Positions 9,081 through 16,842 of a stretch of 35,624 bases of DNA are shown here, piece by piece. The notes under the pieces are model-generated. The model did not search any database. It was not told the origin of the DNA and saw nothing but the letters and a program-made list of their open reading frames with translations. Every line of letters begins with the position of its first letter. The first letter of the stretch is position 1. The position numbers and the translations under genes are program-made. The DNA is taken from positions 2,515-38,138 of the forward strand of contig CABVRO010000020.1 in NCBI GenBank assembly GCA_902500715.1, in the 5' to 3' direction. The DNA comes from an uncultured Nitrospira sp. GTDB taxonomy: Bacteria; Nitrospirota; Nitrospiria; Nitrospirales; Nitrospiraceae.

Positions 9081-10292
9081 CTAAGCAAGACAGTCGAGCG
9101 CCGGATAACGTCCGGTTCCGAGAGGAACTGCAGGCAATCCCCACCAGTTCTCAATGACCGTGGCGTAGACAGCCCGATAGTCGAGCGTATGTTTCAGATC
9201 CCCGTCCTGCAGATCTCTCAGTGAGGGAGGTGCGCCGTAGAAGCCGCCCTTCACCCGCCCGCCCATGAAAAAGTGCGGCGCGGCCGTACCATGGTCGGTT
9301 CCATGGCTGGCGTTCTCTCCGACCCGGCGACCGAACTCCGAATAGGTCATGACCAGCACATCCTTCCAGGAGCCCAGCTGCTTCATTGCCGTACGGAAGG
9401 CCGTCAGACTTTGCGCCAGTTCCTCGAGCAACCGATGATGTGTCGCCGACTGCCCGGCGTGGGTGTCGAAACTTCCTTGCGTCACTTTGATGACCGCGAC
9501 CGGCGCTTGTGCGGCGATGAGCTTGGCTGCAACCTCCAGCTGTTTGCCGATCTTATTCGCCGGAAAGTCAACCGTGAGTAACGGCGCCTGTCGAATGCGG
9601 CCCTGGAGATCGGAAGCCGCCAGGGAGATTTCCCGTCGCACCTCCAGAATATGGGCCAGAGCCGGGTTCTTCGTCGCCAGGGAAGCCGGTCTGACGGACC
9701 CGGCCTGCTGCAGAAACCGCCCCGGATCGTGCAAGGCAATCGTGCGTGTCTTCCCCCCGTTCAATGGACCGCTATCGCCGTTGCCCAGAACAATCCCCTC
9801 GGCTGTGAATTGCGCCGGCAACGGATATCGCTCAAACACACGCGAGAGCCAGCCGGTGTCCAGCACCTGCTCGCTGTCTGACGCCGTCTCCCAGATCTCG
9901 ATGGATCGGAAATGGGAATGATTCGGTCGAGGATACCCGACACCATGGAGACAAGCCAGCTCCCTGCTCTCCCAAAACGGTATCAGCGGGGACAGCGCCG
10001 GATGGAGCCCGAACTGAGGGGTGAGCTGGCAAACCTGGTCGCGCGGAATGGCCAGTTGAGGGCGAGCCCGATAGTAGACCTCCTCTCCGTAAGGAATGAG
10101 CGTGTTCAAGCCGTCGTTCCCGCCATGCAATTCAATCAACAGCAGCATACGCTCCCGATTGCCTACTCGGGTGCCAGCTTCGTTCGTATCCGCTGCCCGG
10201 AGTTCCGGTAACCACTGTGGACGTAACAGTACGAGCGGCAGAGCCGCTGCAGCTTTCAACAACGTTCGTCGATCCAACCCGTTCCCGTTCAT
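9081..10292 (-). CDS. DUF1501 family protein with Tat-like signal
   Basis: 403-aa member of the DUF1501 family, an alkaline-phosphatase/sulfatase-like fold of unknown activity. The N-terminus MNGNGLDRRTLLKAAAALPL is a twin-arginine-type signal (RR followed by a hydrophobic stretch), so the protein is probably exported folded. Family sequences include LLLIELHGGNDGLNTLIPY, LAIPRDQ, FDTHAGQ, VLVMTYSEFGRRVGEN and GTDHGTAAPHFFMGG. TGAGG lies 5 nt before the ATG. It starts 7 bp after the DUF1800 stop, the standard partner order. The stop codon lies in the CTAA repeat flanking the MITE-like element, so the insertion stopped exactly short of disrupting the gene. Confidence 0.88.
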   Translation of the reverse strand: MNGNGLDRRTLLKAAAALPLVLLRPQWLPELRAADTNEAGTRVGNRERMLLLIELHGGNDGLNTLIPYGEEVYYRARPQLAIPRDQVCQLTPQFGLHPALSPLIPFWESRELACLHGVGYPRPNHSHFRSIEIWETASDSEQVLDTGWLSRVFERYPLPAQFTAEGIVLGNGDSGPLNGGKTRTIALHDPGRFLQQAGSVRPASLATKNPALAHILEVRREISLAASDLQGRIRQAPLLTVDFPANKIGKQLEVAAKLIAAQAPVAVIKVTQGSFDTHAGQSATHHRLLEELAQSLTAFRTAMKQLGSWKDVLVMTYSEFGRRVGENASHGTDHGTAAPHFFMGGRVKGGFYGAPPSLRDLQDGDLKHTLDYRAVYATVIENWWGLPAVPLGTGRYPALDCLA

Positions 10293-10299
10293 GGCGGCC

Positions 10300-11622
10300 T
10301 CACTTGAGTTGATACACCGGATCCAATACCAATTGGTGCACCGCCTGGCCGCGCTCTTCCGCTTCCATCAGGGACTGTACCGGGGAAAACGGGAGCAGCG
10401 TAGCCTGCACGACTTCGATGGGTTCCGTCGCAAGCCACAGCCCGCCGGGCCCTTGGCCCATGACGGCCATCCCGTGCGCATGACCGGTCTCGTGGCCGCG
10501 AATCGCACGATGCAGCATCTGCGTCCGATCCAGCAAGGTCGAGGTCGTAATCCATCGCGTACCACCCGGCCAACCCTTCACGTTGGGAGGGTCGAAGAGG
10601 TCCTGACCGAGCCGGCGGGCAATCGCGATCCGTTGCAACGTGTCTTCGAGCGGCAAGTTGAAGAGCCTTGTGGTGCCCACGATGAGCTCCACTGGGGACT
10701 TAATCAGGACGCCTCGATTCTCAGGCGCCCAGAACTGCGGCCTGAGGAGCAGGTCCTGGAGCAATCCGGCAATCTCATAGTTCTTTTTTCTGAACGCATC
10801 GGCCAGTCTTTCCACTTCCAAGGAGTCGGGCCGGTCTGAAATAAATTCACGCCAGAGCTTCCCGACGATGTATCGAGCCACCTGAGGCTGCTCCAGCGTC
10901 AGCGACAGAATATCGCCGCCCTCGAAAGGACCGGACTTTCCGAATACGACTTTGCGGCCATCGTCATGATGACGCAGGTCGACACGGAACGCGCCGGTAT
11001 GGAAATCGAGATGCCACCCGGTGAATGCCCGTGCGGCCTCTTTGATGTCCTGTTCGGTATAGTGGCCTTCCCCCAACGTGAAGAGTTCGAACAACTCACG
11101 GGAAAAGTTTTCATTCGGATGTTCCTTGCGGTTGCTCTGGGTGTCGAGATACAGAAGCATCGCCGGATTCTTAGAGATGGCATTGAGCAGCGTCCGGAAA
11201 GATCCCAATGCATAGAGCCGCAGCAGCACATTCTGTTGATACAGAAACGGCGGCCACTTCACCTTGTGCAAACTGGACGTAAAGTGGTTATGCCACCATA
11301 ACGTCATGCGCTCCAGCAGCGGATATCGCGAAGAGAGGAGTTCCCGATACCACCAGGCCTTAAGTTCCTGCCCGTCCGCCTTCAGTCCTTCGTGGAACGT
11401 CTTCCTCTGCGCCTGGCTCCAGTGCTTGCGCACCCTCGGCAACGGAGGGAGGCGATGAATCCAGGCAGGCGGCGCTGTCTGCGCCTTGTTCGTGGGAATC
11501 GCCAACGCCTGCTCCACTGCAGCGGCACGATCCAGCTGCATCACACGCCGGATTTCTTCAGGCGTTCCACCGAACGCCGTGCGGGAGAGAAAGTGGCGGG
11601 CCTCGTCGAACGTCAAACTCAT
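10300..11622 (-). CDS. DUF1800 family protein
   Basis: 440-aa DUF1800 protein, found widely as the partner of DUF1501; biochemical role unknown. Recognisable family blocks: LTFDEARHFLSRTAFGG at the start, MTLWWHNHFTSSLHKV, NPAMLLYLDTQSN, NENFSRELFELFTLGEGHY, ARAFTGWHLD, HHDDGRKVVFGKSG and NVKGWPGGTRWI. I chose the ATG at 11622 because family homology starts there; an in-frame upstream start at 11679 would add 19 basic, non-homologous residues. No obvious signal peptide is visible from this start. First gene of a two-gene unit with DUF1501, divergent from the lipoprotein at 11764. Confidence 0.85.
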   Translation of the reverse strand: MSLTFDEARHFLSRTAFGGTPEEIRRVMQLDRAAAVEQALAIPTNKAQTAPPAWIHRLPPLPRVRKHWSQAQRKTFHEGLKADGQELKAWWYRELLSSRYPLLERMTLWWHNHFTSSLHKVKWPPFLYQQNVLLRLYALGSFRTLLNAISKNPAMLLYLDTQSNRKEHPNENFSRELFELFTLGEGHYTEQDIKEAARAFTGWHLDFHTGAFRVDLRHHDDGRKVVFGKSGPFEGGDILSLTLEQPQVARYIVGKLWREFISDRPDSLEVERLADAFRKKNYEIAGLLQDLLLRPQFWAPENRGVLIKSPVELIVGTTRLFNLPLEDTLQRIAIARRLGQDLFDPPNVKGWPGGTRWITTSTLLDRTQMLHRAIRGHETGHAHGMAVMGQGPGGLWLATEPIEVVQATLLPFSPVQSLMEAEERGQAVHQLVLDPVYQLK

Positions 11623-11763
11623 GCGTGAACTCTTCGAACAATAAATGCGGCGCTTTCTCTGACAACGGCCCCGTCGCAACCAGGTTGACAGGGTTTCTGC
11701 CCGTCGCCCTACCTGGTAACAATCCTAGTAGCCAACACACGATATAGTTCTGTAGTATCGCGC

Positions 11764-12195
11764 ATGCTTCGAACGCTGTCGCTTCTCATTATACTCGGCC
11801 TGCTCGTGGTCGAGGCCGGTTGCAGCACCCCATCCGGCCCGCGCCTCACCGGTGCGGTTCGCTATTTCAATATTCGGTCGGAAGTCGCGCCCCGCCATTT
11901 GATCGTGCAGGTCGGCGATGAAATCCGCTGGCAAAACCTGAACTCCCACGCCGTCCGGCTACGGATGCTCGAAGAAACTAATCCCGAGTTGATCGCCTGC
12001 GACAAGGGGTTTTCAGCACTCGGAATGCTGCAGGATACCGTGACGATCGCTCCGATGCAGTACGTCAGCCTCTGCTTCTCGAAACCCACGACCGTTCGCT
12101 TCAACGTCTGGCTCGAAGCCGACAATCCACAAGGCGCCATGACTCCCACCGGGAGCATCCGCATCGAACCCTCTGCCTCGAAACGCAGCTCCTGA
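11764..12195 (+). CDS. Cupredoxin-like lipoprotein
   Basis: 143-aa lipoprotein. The signal peptide ends in VEAGC (C20). The mature part resembles a cupredoxin beta-sandwich: PRHLIVQVGDEIRWQNLNSHAVRL has the strand-turn-strand and the first His position (NSHAV) of plastocyanin-like proteins, and a late VSLCFSKP segment holds a cysteine where the copper Cys would lie. The usual His following that Cys is absent, so copper binding by the canonical site is doubtful. A TATAGT hexamer at 11743-11748 could be a -10 box, without a good -35. Monocistronic, between divergent DUF1800 and a convergent neighbour. Confidence 0.65.
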   Translation: MLRTLSLLIILGLLVVEAGCSTPSGPRLTGAVRYFNIRSEVAPRHLIVQVGDEIRWQNLNSHAVRLRMLEETNPELIACDKGFSALGMLQDTVTIAPMQYVSLCFSKPTTVRFNVWLEADNPQGAMTPTGSIRIEPSASKRSS

Positions 12196-12359
12196 CTCCG
12201 CCTCGATCGAATCGGCCCGCGCCGGGAACAGGTCTGATTTACTCTCCCGGCTCTCCATGGCTACCGAACACCGCACTGCGGAGCATGCCTGCCTCGAACC
12301 GCACCTCGAGAGTGAGATCCTGTTCGCCAACAAACATTTATCCGAGCGGCCGGTGATCG

Positions 12360-12782
12360 CTAGCAAGGAATATTGATGGACGGATCGCAGAAGAGCGGAG
12401 GAATCACGATAGGCCGCATGTAGCGTGAGGACGGATCTTGCGACCCCATCGGAGCGGTGAGCGCCGGCCCACCCGTCATGCCGGGCAGCCCCTTGCCGAT
12501 CGTGCCGAACGACTTACCCTGACTGGAGGGAATGGTGTTACTTTGCGGCGCGCTGGCGCCGGAGGCCGTGGCCGTAATCGACGACTGCTGTGCGAGGGGA
12601 TTCTGGAGCGGAAGGGTTCCCGGGGATTGCAGGTTTTGTCCGGGCTGATTCTGTGGGGTCGAGGTCGGTGGCGACGTCTGGGCCGTCACGAACGAGGGGG
12701 CCAGCATCATGGCCGCACTGAGGCCAAGGACACAGATACCCCCCTGAACCCGTCTCGAATACGATCTGTCGCGCCGACTCAC
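12360..12782 (-). CDS. Secreted Pro/Gln/Ser-rich protein
   Basis: 140-aa unrecognised exported protein. Residues 1-35 form a signal peptide (VSVSRRDRSYSRRVQ, then CVLGLSAAMMLAPSFVTA). The mature chain is low complexity, rich in Gln, Pro, Ser and Thr, and ends in a short segment with two cysteines, FCDPSINIPC. The GTG at 12782 is preferred because GGAG precedes it by 5 nt. A longer frame from 12878 would overlap the PII-like gene and put 32 residues before the signal peptide. It lies 19 bp downstream of the PII-like gene and may share its transcript. Confidence 0.6.
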   Translation of the reverse strand: MSRRDRSYSRRVQGGICVLGLSAAMMLAPSFVTAQTSPPTSTPQNQPGQNLQSPGTLPLQNPLAQQSSITATASGASAPQSNTIPSSQGKSFGTIGKGLPGMTGGPALTAPMGSQDPSSRYMRPIVIPPLFCDPSINIPC

Positions 12783-12801
12783 AGAGACTCCGTTTCTTCG
12801 A

Positions 12802-13107
12802 CTACACCAGCTGCCTGCAAGGCCAGCTGAATACCCTAATGGAGGGCTTCTGTCCGTTTGGACGTTGAAGCACCTCATCGCACCACGCCTTCACGGCTCG
12901 TTCTACCCGCTCGGCTTGCGCATCGTCTACGGCGACCATGATCACATTGTTGACGCCCGGATAGAAGGAGACACCGTCAGCGGGTCCCGTCTGTCCGGCA
13001 CCGGTCGTCTCAGGCATTTCGGTGTAGGCTCGAACATCGCACTGTTCGAGTAACACATGCACCCGTTCCTTCAACGAGGACCGGAAGGCCAACATCAGCA
13101 TATTCAT
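12802..13107 (-). CDS. PII-like small regulatory-fold protein
   Basis: 101-aa protein resembling the PII-like (ferredoxin-fold) proteins found near efflux and signalling genes: MNMLMLAFRSSLKERVHVLLEQCDVRAYTEM gives beta-alpha-beta, followed by a TGAGQTGPADGVSFYPG loop and NNVIMVAVDDAQAERVERAVKAW. These proteins are usually trimers and may bind nucleotides or metals. Here the ligand is unknown. GGAG lies 7 nt before the ATG. It follows topoisomerase VI A by 72 bp on the same strand, but nothing shows a functional link. Family call is from pattern only. Confidence 0.6.
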   Translation of the reverse strand: MNMLMLAFRSSLKERVHVLLEQCDVRAYTEMPETTGAGQTGPADGVSFYPGVNNVIMVAVDDAQAERVERAVKAWCDEVLQRPNGQKPSIRVFSWPCRQLV

Positions 13108-13179
13108 ATCGTAACTCCAGGAGCGTCCTGAGGCTCGTTCGACGCGTGGCCCTGTCGGAAGAAACGCCAGGTTCGGCCG

Positions 13180-14286
13180 CTAATCCAACCAGTCCTTTTC
13201 CTTCAGCTTGCGCGGCAGATACTTCTTGGTCAGGTATTGAAAGTCCTTGTTCGCAAGCGCGTCCAGTTCATATTTCAGCCCGCTGGTGAGCATTCGTTTG
13301 ATTTCCTGCTGCCAAGCCGGCTTCTGGAACCATTGATAGTTCAGCAGCTCCTTGGCGCGGGTAATGTCTTTTTCATTCAGCTTGATGCCCACATTACGCG
13401 GCAACTCATACCGCTCCGGATCGGCACTGGAAAGCCCGATGAATTTCGCTTTGGGAATCGCCATGCGCTGGCTTTCGAAGGCGAGGTTGATCGAGCCCTG
13501 CTTCACCACCGAGTATATATAGTATCCCCATGGATCGTTGTCGACCAGCACATACACGGGGAGCTTATGCTCCTCATGGAGGCGGCGCGCCAGCCGTCGA
13601 ACGCCGCGCGGTGGCTGCCCGTTCCCCGTCAGAAGCACACAGTTGTATCGCCGCCAGAACTTATCTTCCGAGAGCCGATTCCACTGCGTGCCTTTTTCGA
13701 CCAGCAGAAGAAAATCGGCTGTACAGCGGCGGATCTCCAGATATTCCGGTTCGACGATCGAGGGCACGGAATATCCGCCCTTGCCCAGCTTGGCACAATC
13801 CACCCGGTCGCCGTCGTCCCCGAACACGACCGGCCCGACAATGCTACCACTGTTTTCCGCCCGCACATGGAGTTCTTCCCGAAGCGCCACCAGCGAGACT
13901 TCGAGATCCTCGATAATGGGGTCGGATTCGTCCTGTGTATCGAAGGTATTCTCATGGGAGTCCTGAATCGTATGTTTCGTACGATAATAGATTTCCCTGA
14001 GCGAAGTGGTCAGATCGGCTTGCTGCAGCTCGGCCAGCGCATCGGCCACCAGCATCGTCTGCATGAATTTCTTCGCCATCCCGACGTTAAAAAACGAGCG
14101 GGATTGCTTCTTCTCGCCCATCTCGATCAGCCCCCTGCGGGGATTGAACGACACGTTCGACAACGCGCGGATCGGAATCTCAAACGTCGGGTCTTTGGCC
14201 CGTTGCGCCGCCGCAATGACCACATCGGCCATCCCGACGAGCTTTTTCCCCACCGACCCGTTCTTCTTCGTCTTTGCCTGTGCCAT
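13180..14286 (-). CDS. top6A: DNA topoisomerase VI subunit A (Spo11-like)
   Basis: Cleavage subunit of type IIB topoisomerase VI, which with subunit B passes one duplex through another using ATP. The 368-aa length equals archaeal subunit A. The winged-helix active site is at TSLREIYYRTKH (Y100/Y101, one being the catalytic tyrosine), and the Toprim domain shows LLLVEKG (E197) and VYVLVDNDPWG (D249, D251), the Mg-binding acidic residues. The N-terminal 20 residues are Lys-rich. It starts 8 bp after the stop of subunit B, a standard operon spacing. This enzyme is typical of archaea and plants and uncommon in bacteria. Separate A and B genes rule out the fused mini-A/topoisomerase VIII types. 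Confidence 0.93.
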   Translation of the reverse strand: MAQAKTKKNGSVGKKLVGMADVVIAAAQRAKDPTFEIPIRALSNVSFNPRRGLIEMGEKKQSRSFFNVGMAKKFMQTMLVADALAELQQADLTTSLREIYYRTKHTIQDSHENTFDTQDESDPIIEDLEVSLVALREELHVRAENSGSIVGPVVFGDDGDRVDCAKLGKGGYSVPSIVEPEYLEIRRCTADFLLLVEKGTQWNRLSEDKFWRRYNCVLLTGNGQPPRGVRRLARRLHEEHKLPVYVLVDNDPWGYYIYSVVKQGSINLAFESQRMAIPKAKFIGLSSADPERYELPRNVGIKLNEKDITRAKELLNYQWFQKPAWQQEIKRMLTSGLKYELDALANKDFQYLTKKYLPRKLKEKDWLD

Positions 14287-14294
14287 ACCCTGTC

Positions 14295-16409
14295 CTATGT
14301 CCTTTTTCGGGTGGCGGTTGTCCGCGCAGGTTTTCTTTTGAGCGGTGCCGCCCGCTTCTTTGACGATGGCTCATCGCCGAACAGGGCTTGCTGTTCGGCT
14401 TTCGCCTTCGTTGCCCCGGCAGACCTGCCCTTCCCGACGTTCGGTGTCTCCTTCGGGCCGCGCTTCGCTTTCACCCGATTTTTCGTCTTCGTGGTCGGCT
14501 CATCCTTCGCCGTATGGGCGGAAAGGGCAGGCGATCCAGACGTTTGCTGAGCAATCTCGGTCTCTCCCTCGATCCCCTCGGCGGTCACGATGATCGAATG
14601 GGGCAACCCTTCCGGTCCGGCACCGGTTTTCCCGAGCGCCTCATCGGTCTTGAGCCCGCCCGTCCGTGAACTGGCAATCTTGTGCAACTGTTCCTTCAAT
14701 TTCTCGGTGGGAAGGTTTCCGCCTTTCAGGCGATTGCACGCGGCCACAACCTCTTCTATGTAGAGCTCGAAGATATTGCGACGACGAAACTCACTGGCGG
14801 CCCGCTCTCTTCTTCGCAGAAAAATTCCCAGCCGCCGACCGGCCTCACGAAGCGCCAGCGTAATTTCCTTCTGAATTTCGTCGTAGTCGGCGATCGCTTC
14901 TTTCGACTCGCTGGTGAACGGCACCCATACGGATGCCATGTGCACAAAAATCACCATCGGACCGGCAGGCAGCGCGCCACGAGACTGCGACACCCCATAG
15001 TTTCGCCAGGTAGTGCTGAGCACCGCTTTGAACGTGGCGCAGGCCGATTGTTGATAGAGCAGCGGCACCCGGTTCGCATACCGAATCACCCGCGCCTGTT
15101 CGGTATCGTTGCCCTGGTCTTCCCCCTCGGCCAACGGCACGGCCGCCTGTTGCGGCTTGGCGGCTTCTTCCGGACCTTTCCCGAAGGCGAGCCCTGCTTC
15201 GATGATAAAGGGGTAGCCGCGATAGACGGCCGGTGGACGACTCACCGCCGTATAAAACTCTCCTTTGATTTGTTTATAGAGCCCCGAGAGGATCGCCTTC
15301 TCCCCGATCGGTGAAATGCAGTTCGTCGGCGGCGCCATGATCTTGGTGGTCTGAATCGTCTTGTAGAGCGTTTCGGCCGCCTGATGCTTCACGTCGCGAG
15401 GCTTGGTAGAGGGCGACAGCTTCGCCGCTTTGCAGATCTCCTCGGCCAACGCAGGCGAGACCCGGCAGAAGTCGCTCGCGAGAAAACCGGCCACCGTCTG
15501 GCTCTTGGTGTCCTGCAACATCTTGAGCAAGGCCCCGAATTCGATGCCATAGGGATGCGGCTTGATTTCTTTCGGGGAAGGCGGCAGTTCGTGGTAGGTC
15601 CGGGGATACTCTTTCGTTTCCCCTTCCGGCGTGTGATAGACCAACCGCACGTGCGGGTTGGCGATCGACGTCTGCTCCAGCCACTCATCGACCGACGCGC
15701 GGCCCTTCTGATAACGTCCTTCCACTTCAAGCGCCACCTCGGTGCCTTGAGGCTGAGCCCAGTCGATTTGTTTATTCTCATGCACCAACGGCTCGTTCTT
15801 CTTGGTGTCGATTTGCACTTCGAAGTAGTGCGCCGCCGCGCGAGGCCCGGTGCGGGAAATCACTCTCACCGGCTTGCCGGTCGTCAATTGCCCATACATG
15901 CCGGCCGCTGAAATGCCGATGCCCTGTTGTCCCCGGCTCATCCGCATGCGGTGGAATTTGGAACCATACAGCAATTTGGCGAACACACGGGGGATCTGTT
16001 GTCTCACAATACCAGGCCCGTTGTCGGTCACCGTGATCCGGAAACGAGTCGCCTGACTGGGTGCAACCGGCGCCTGTCCGTTCGCGACCGTTTCAAGCCT
16101 CACCGTCACCTCCGGCAAGATGCCCGCCTCTTCGCACGCATCCAGCGAGTTATCGACGGCCTCTTTCACGCAGGTCAGCAACGCCTTGCGGGGATTGTCG
16201 AAACCCAGGAGATGCCGGTTCTTCGTAAAAAATTCGGAAACGGAAATCTCCCGCTGCCGCGCCCCCATTTCCACCGCGGTCACCGCAGCGGACGCTCCCT
16301 CTCTGGAGCCGGTTTTTTTTCGGGGCGGGAGTGATTCAGACACGGTGGCTTCGGACAGGGGCGCAGGAGCGGAAGACTGAGCACGTGGCAATGATGTCTT
16401 GATGGCCAT
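14295..16409 (-). CDS. top6B: DNA topoisomerase VI subunit B (GHKL ATPase)
   Basis: ATPase subunit of topoisomerase VI, 704 aa. Order: a variable 50-aa N-terminal extension; the GHKL ATPase with N-box KEAVDNSLDACEE (N87), DNGPGI (129-134) and SRGQQGIGISAAG (158-170); an H2TH region at about 290-380; the transducer with switch lysine in PFTSESKEAIA (K503), interrupted by an acidic insert at about 411-439; and a Lys/Arg/Ala/Thr-rich tail from about 585, probably disordered. Archaeal B subunits are shorter and lack such a tail. The tail contains QQALF (673-677), resembling a beta-clamp-binding motif. GAGAGG precedes the ATG. First gene of the operon. Confidence 0.95.
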   Translation of the reverse strand: MAIKTSLPRAQSSAPAPLSEATVSESLPPRKKTGSREGASAAVTAVEMGARQREISVSEFFTKNRHLLGFDNPRKALLTCVKEAVDNSLDACEEAGILPEVTVRLETVANGQAPVAPSQATRFRITVTDNGPGIVRQQIPRVFAKLLYGSKFHRMRMSRGQQGIGISAAGMYGQLTTGKPVRVISRTGPRAAAHYFEVQIDTKKNEPLVHENKQIDWAQPQGTEVALEVEGRYQKGRASVDEWLEQTSIANPHVRLVYHTPEGETKEYPRTYHELPPSPKEIKPHPYGIEFGALLKMLQDTKSQTVAGFLASDFCRVSPALAEEICKAAKLSPSTKPRDVKHQAAETLYKTIQTTKIMAPPTNCISPIGEKAILSGLYKQIKGEFYTAVSRPPAVYRGYPFIIEAGLAFGKGPEEAAKPQQAAVPLAEGEDQGNDTEQARVIRYANRVPLLYQQSACATFKAVLSTTWRNYGVSQSRGALPAGPMVIFVHMASVWVPFTSESKEAIADYDEIQKEITLALREAGRRLGIFLRRRERAASEFRRRNIFELYIEEVVAACNRLKGGNLPTEKLKEQLHKIASSRTGGLKTDEALGKTGAGPEGLPHSIIVTAEGIEGETEIAQQTSGSPALSAHTAKDEPTTKTKNRVKAKRGPKETPNVGKGRSAGATKAKAEQQALFGDEPSSKKRAAPLKRKPARTTATRKRT

Positions 16410-16425
16410 TCAACCTCTCACGCAA

Positions 16426-16461
16426 GGAATTCACACCGGACCGGCTCGTTGGAATTCACAC
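16426..16461 (-). promoter_or_regulatory. Two 11-bp direct repeats upstream of top6B
   Basis: GTGTGAATTCC on the minus strand occurs twice, at 16451-16461 and 16426-16436, exactly 25 bp apart, in the 52 bp upstream of the top6B start. It may be a tandem operator or an mRNA leader element. No regulator is identified. Confidence 0.4.
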
Positions 16462-16483
16462 GACCAATACGTACACTCTTCGT

Positions 16484-16512
16484 CGTTTACAGGGAACAAC
16501 CAGGAGAGTCAA
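16484..16512 (-). promoter_or_regulatory. Weak candidate promoter of the topoisomerase VI operon
   Basis: TTGACT (16507-16512), a 17-nt spacer, then TAAACG (16484-16489) on the minus strand. The -35 is good and the -10 poor. If used, the GTGTGAATTCC repeats lie in the leader. Confidence 0.3.
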
Positions 16513-16842
16513 GCCTTGAGAGTATTCTCGTCTGCATCTCGATGCGGGAAAACACGGTGCAACGGTGGACGAAATGCGTGGTGATCGAACCGGGGGTGAT
16601 ACGGAACAACGATGCAGGGTGGCGACGGATGTTTGGGTGGGAGGAGGACGCACCTACCGAGGAGAGGTAGATACGGCGGAGATCTCGGGAGGATTTCAGG
16701 CTTCCCAGTACAAGCTGGGCATGCACACCATCCTCAACACTCAATCCCCTTTTTGTACATATTCCCCCGGGGCGTTAACTCCCCCCACCCGGTTACGATA
16801 GGCCTCCGCGCGCCGATGAGTCAAGAGCATGGGGAAAGTGAC
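16513..16842. other. Intergenic stretch with no supported gene
   Basis: Lies between the topoisomerase VI operon and the membrane gene ending at 16843. Several short frames are open on both strands, but none has a ribosome binding site together with recognisable protein character. A plus-strand stretch near 16610-16730 reads VWVGGGRTYRGEV and ISGGFQASQYKLG, which might be a decayed outer-membrane-protein remnant; this is a guess. Confidence 0.3.

Noticed and set aside
11685..11690. Perfect TTGACA upstream of the cupredoxin-like lipoprotein
   Set aside because: No acceptable -10 at 16-18 nt spacing; probably chance.
12257..12376. 39-codon plus-strand ORF between convergent genes
   Set aside because: No RBS, and it overlaps the end of the minus-strand secreted gene.
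13237..14550. 437-codon open frame antisense to top6A
   Set aside because: No family sequence; the opposite strand encodes an intact topoisomerase subunit.
16565..16801. 78-codon plus-strand frame with a beta-strand-like stretch
   Set aside because: No RBS or full-length family match. At most a decayed remnant, so not listed as a gene.
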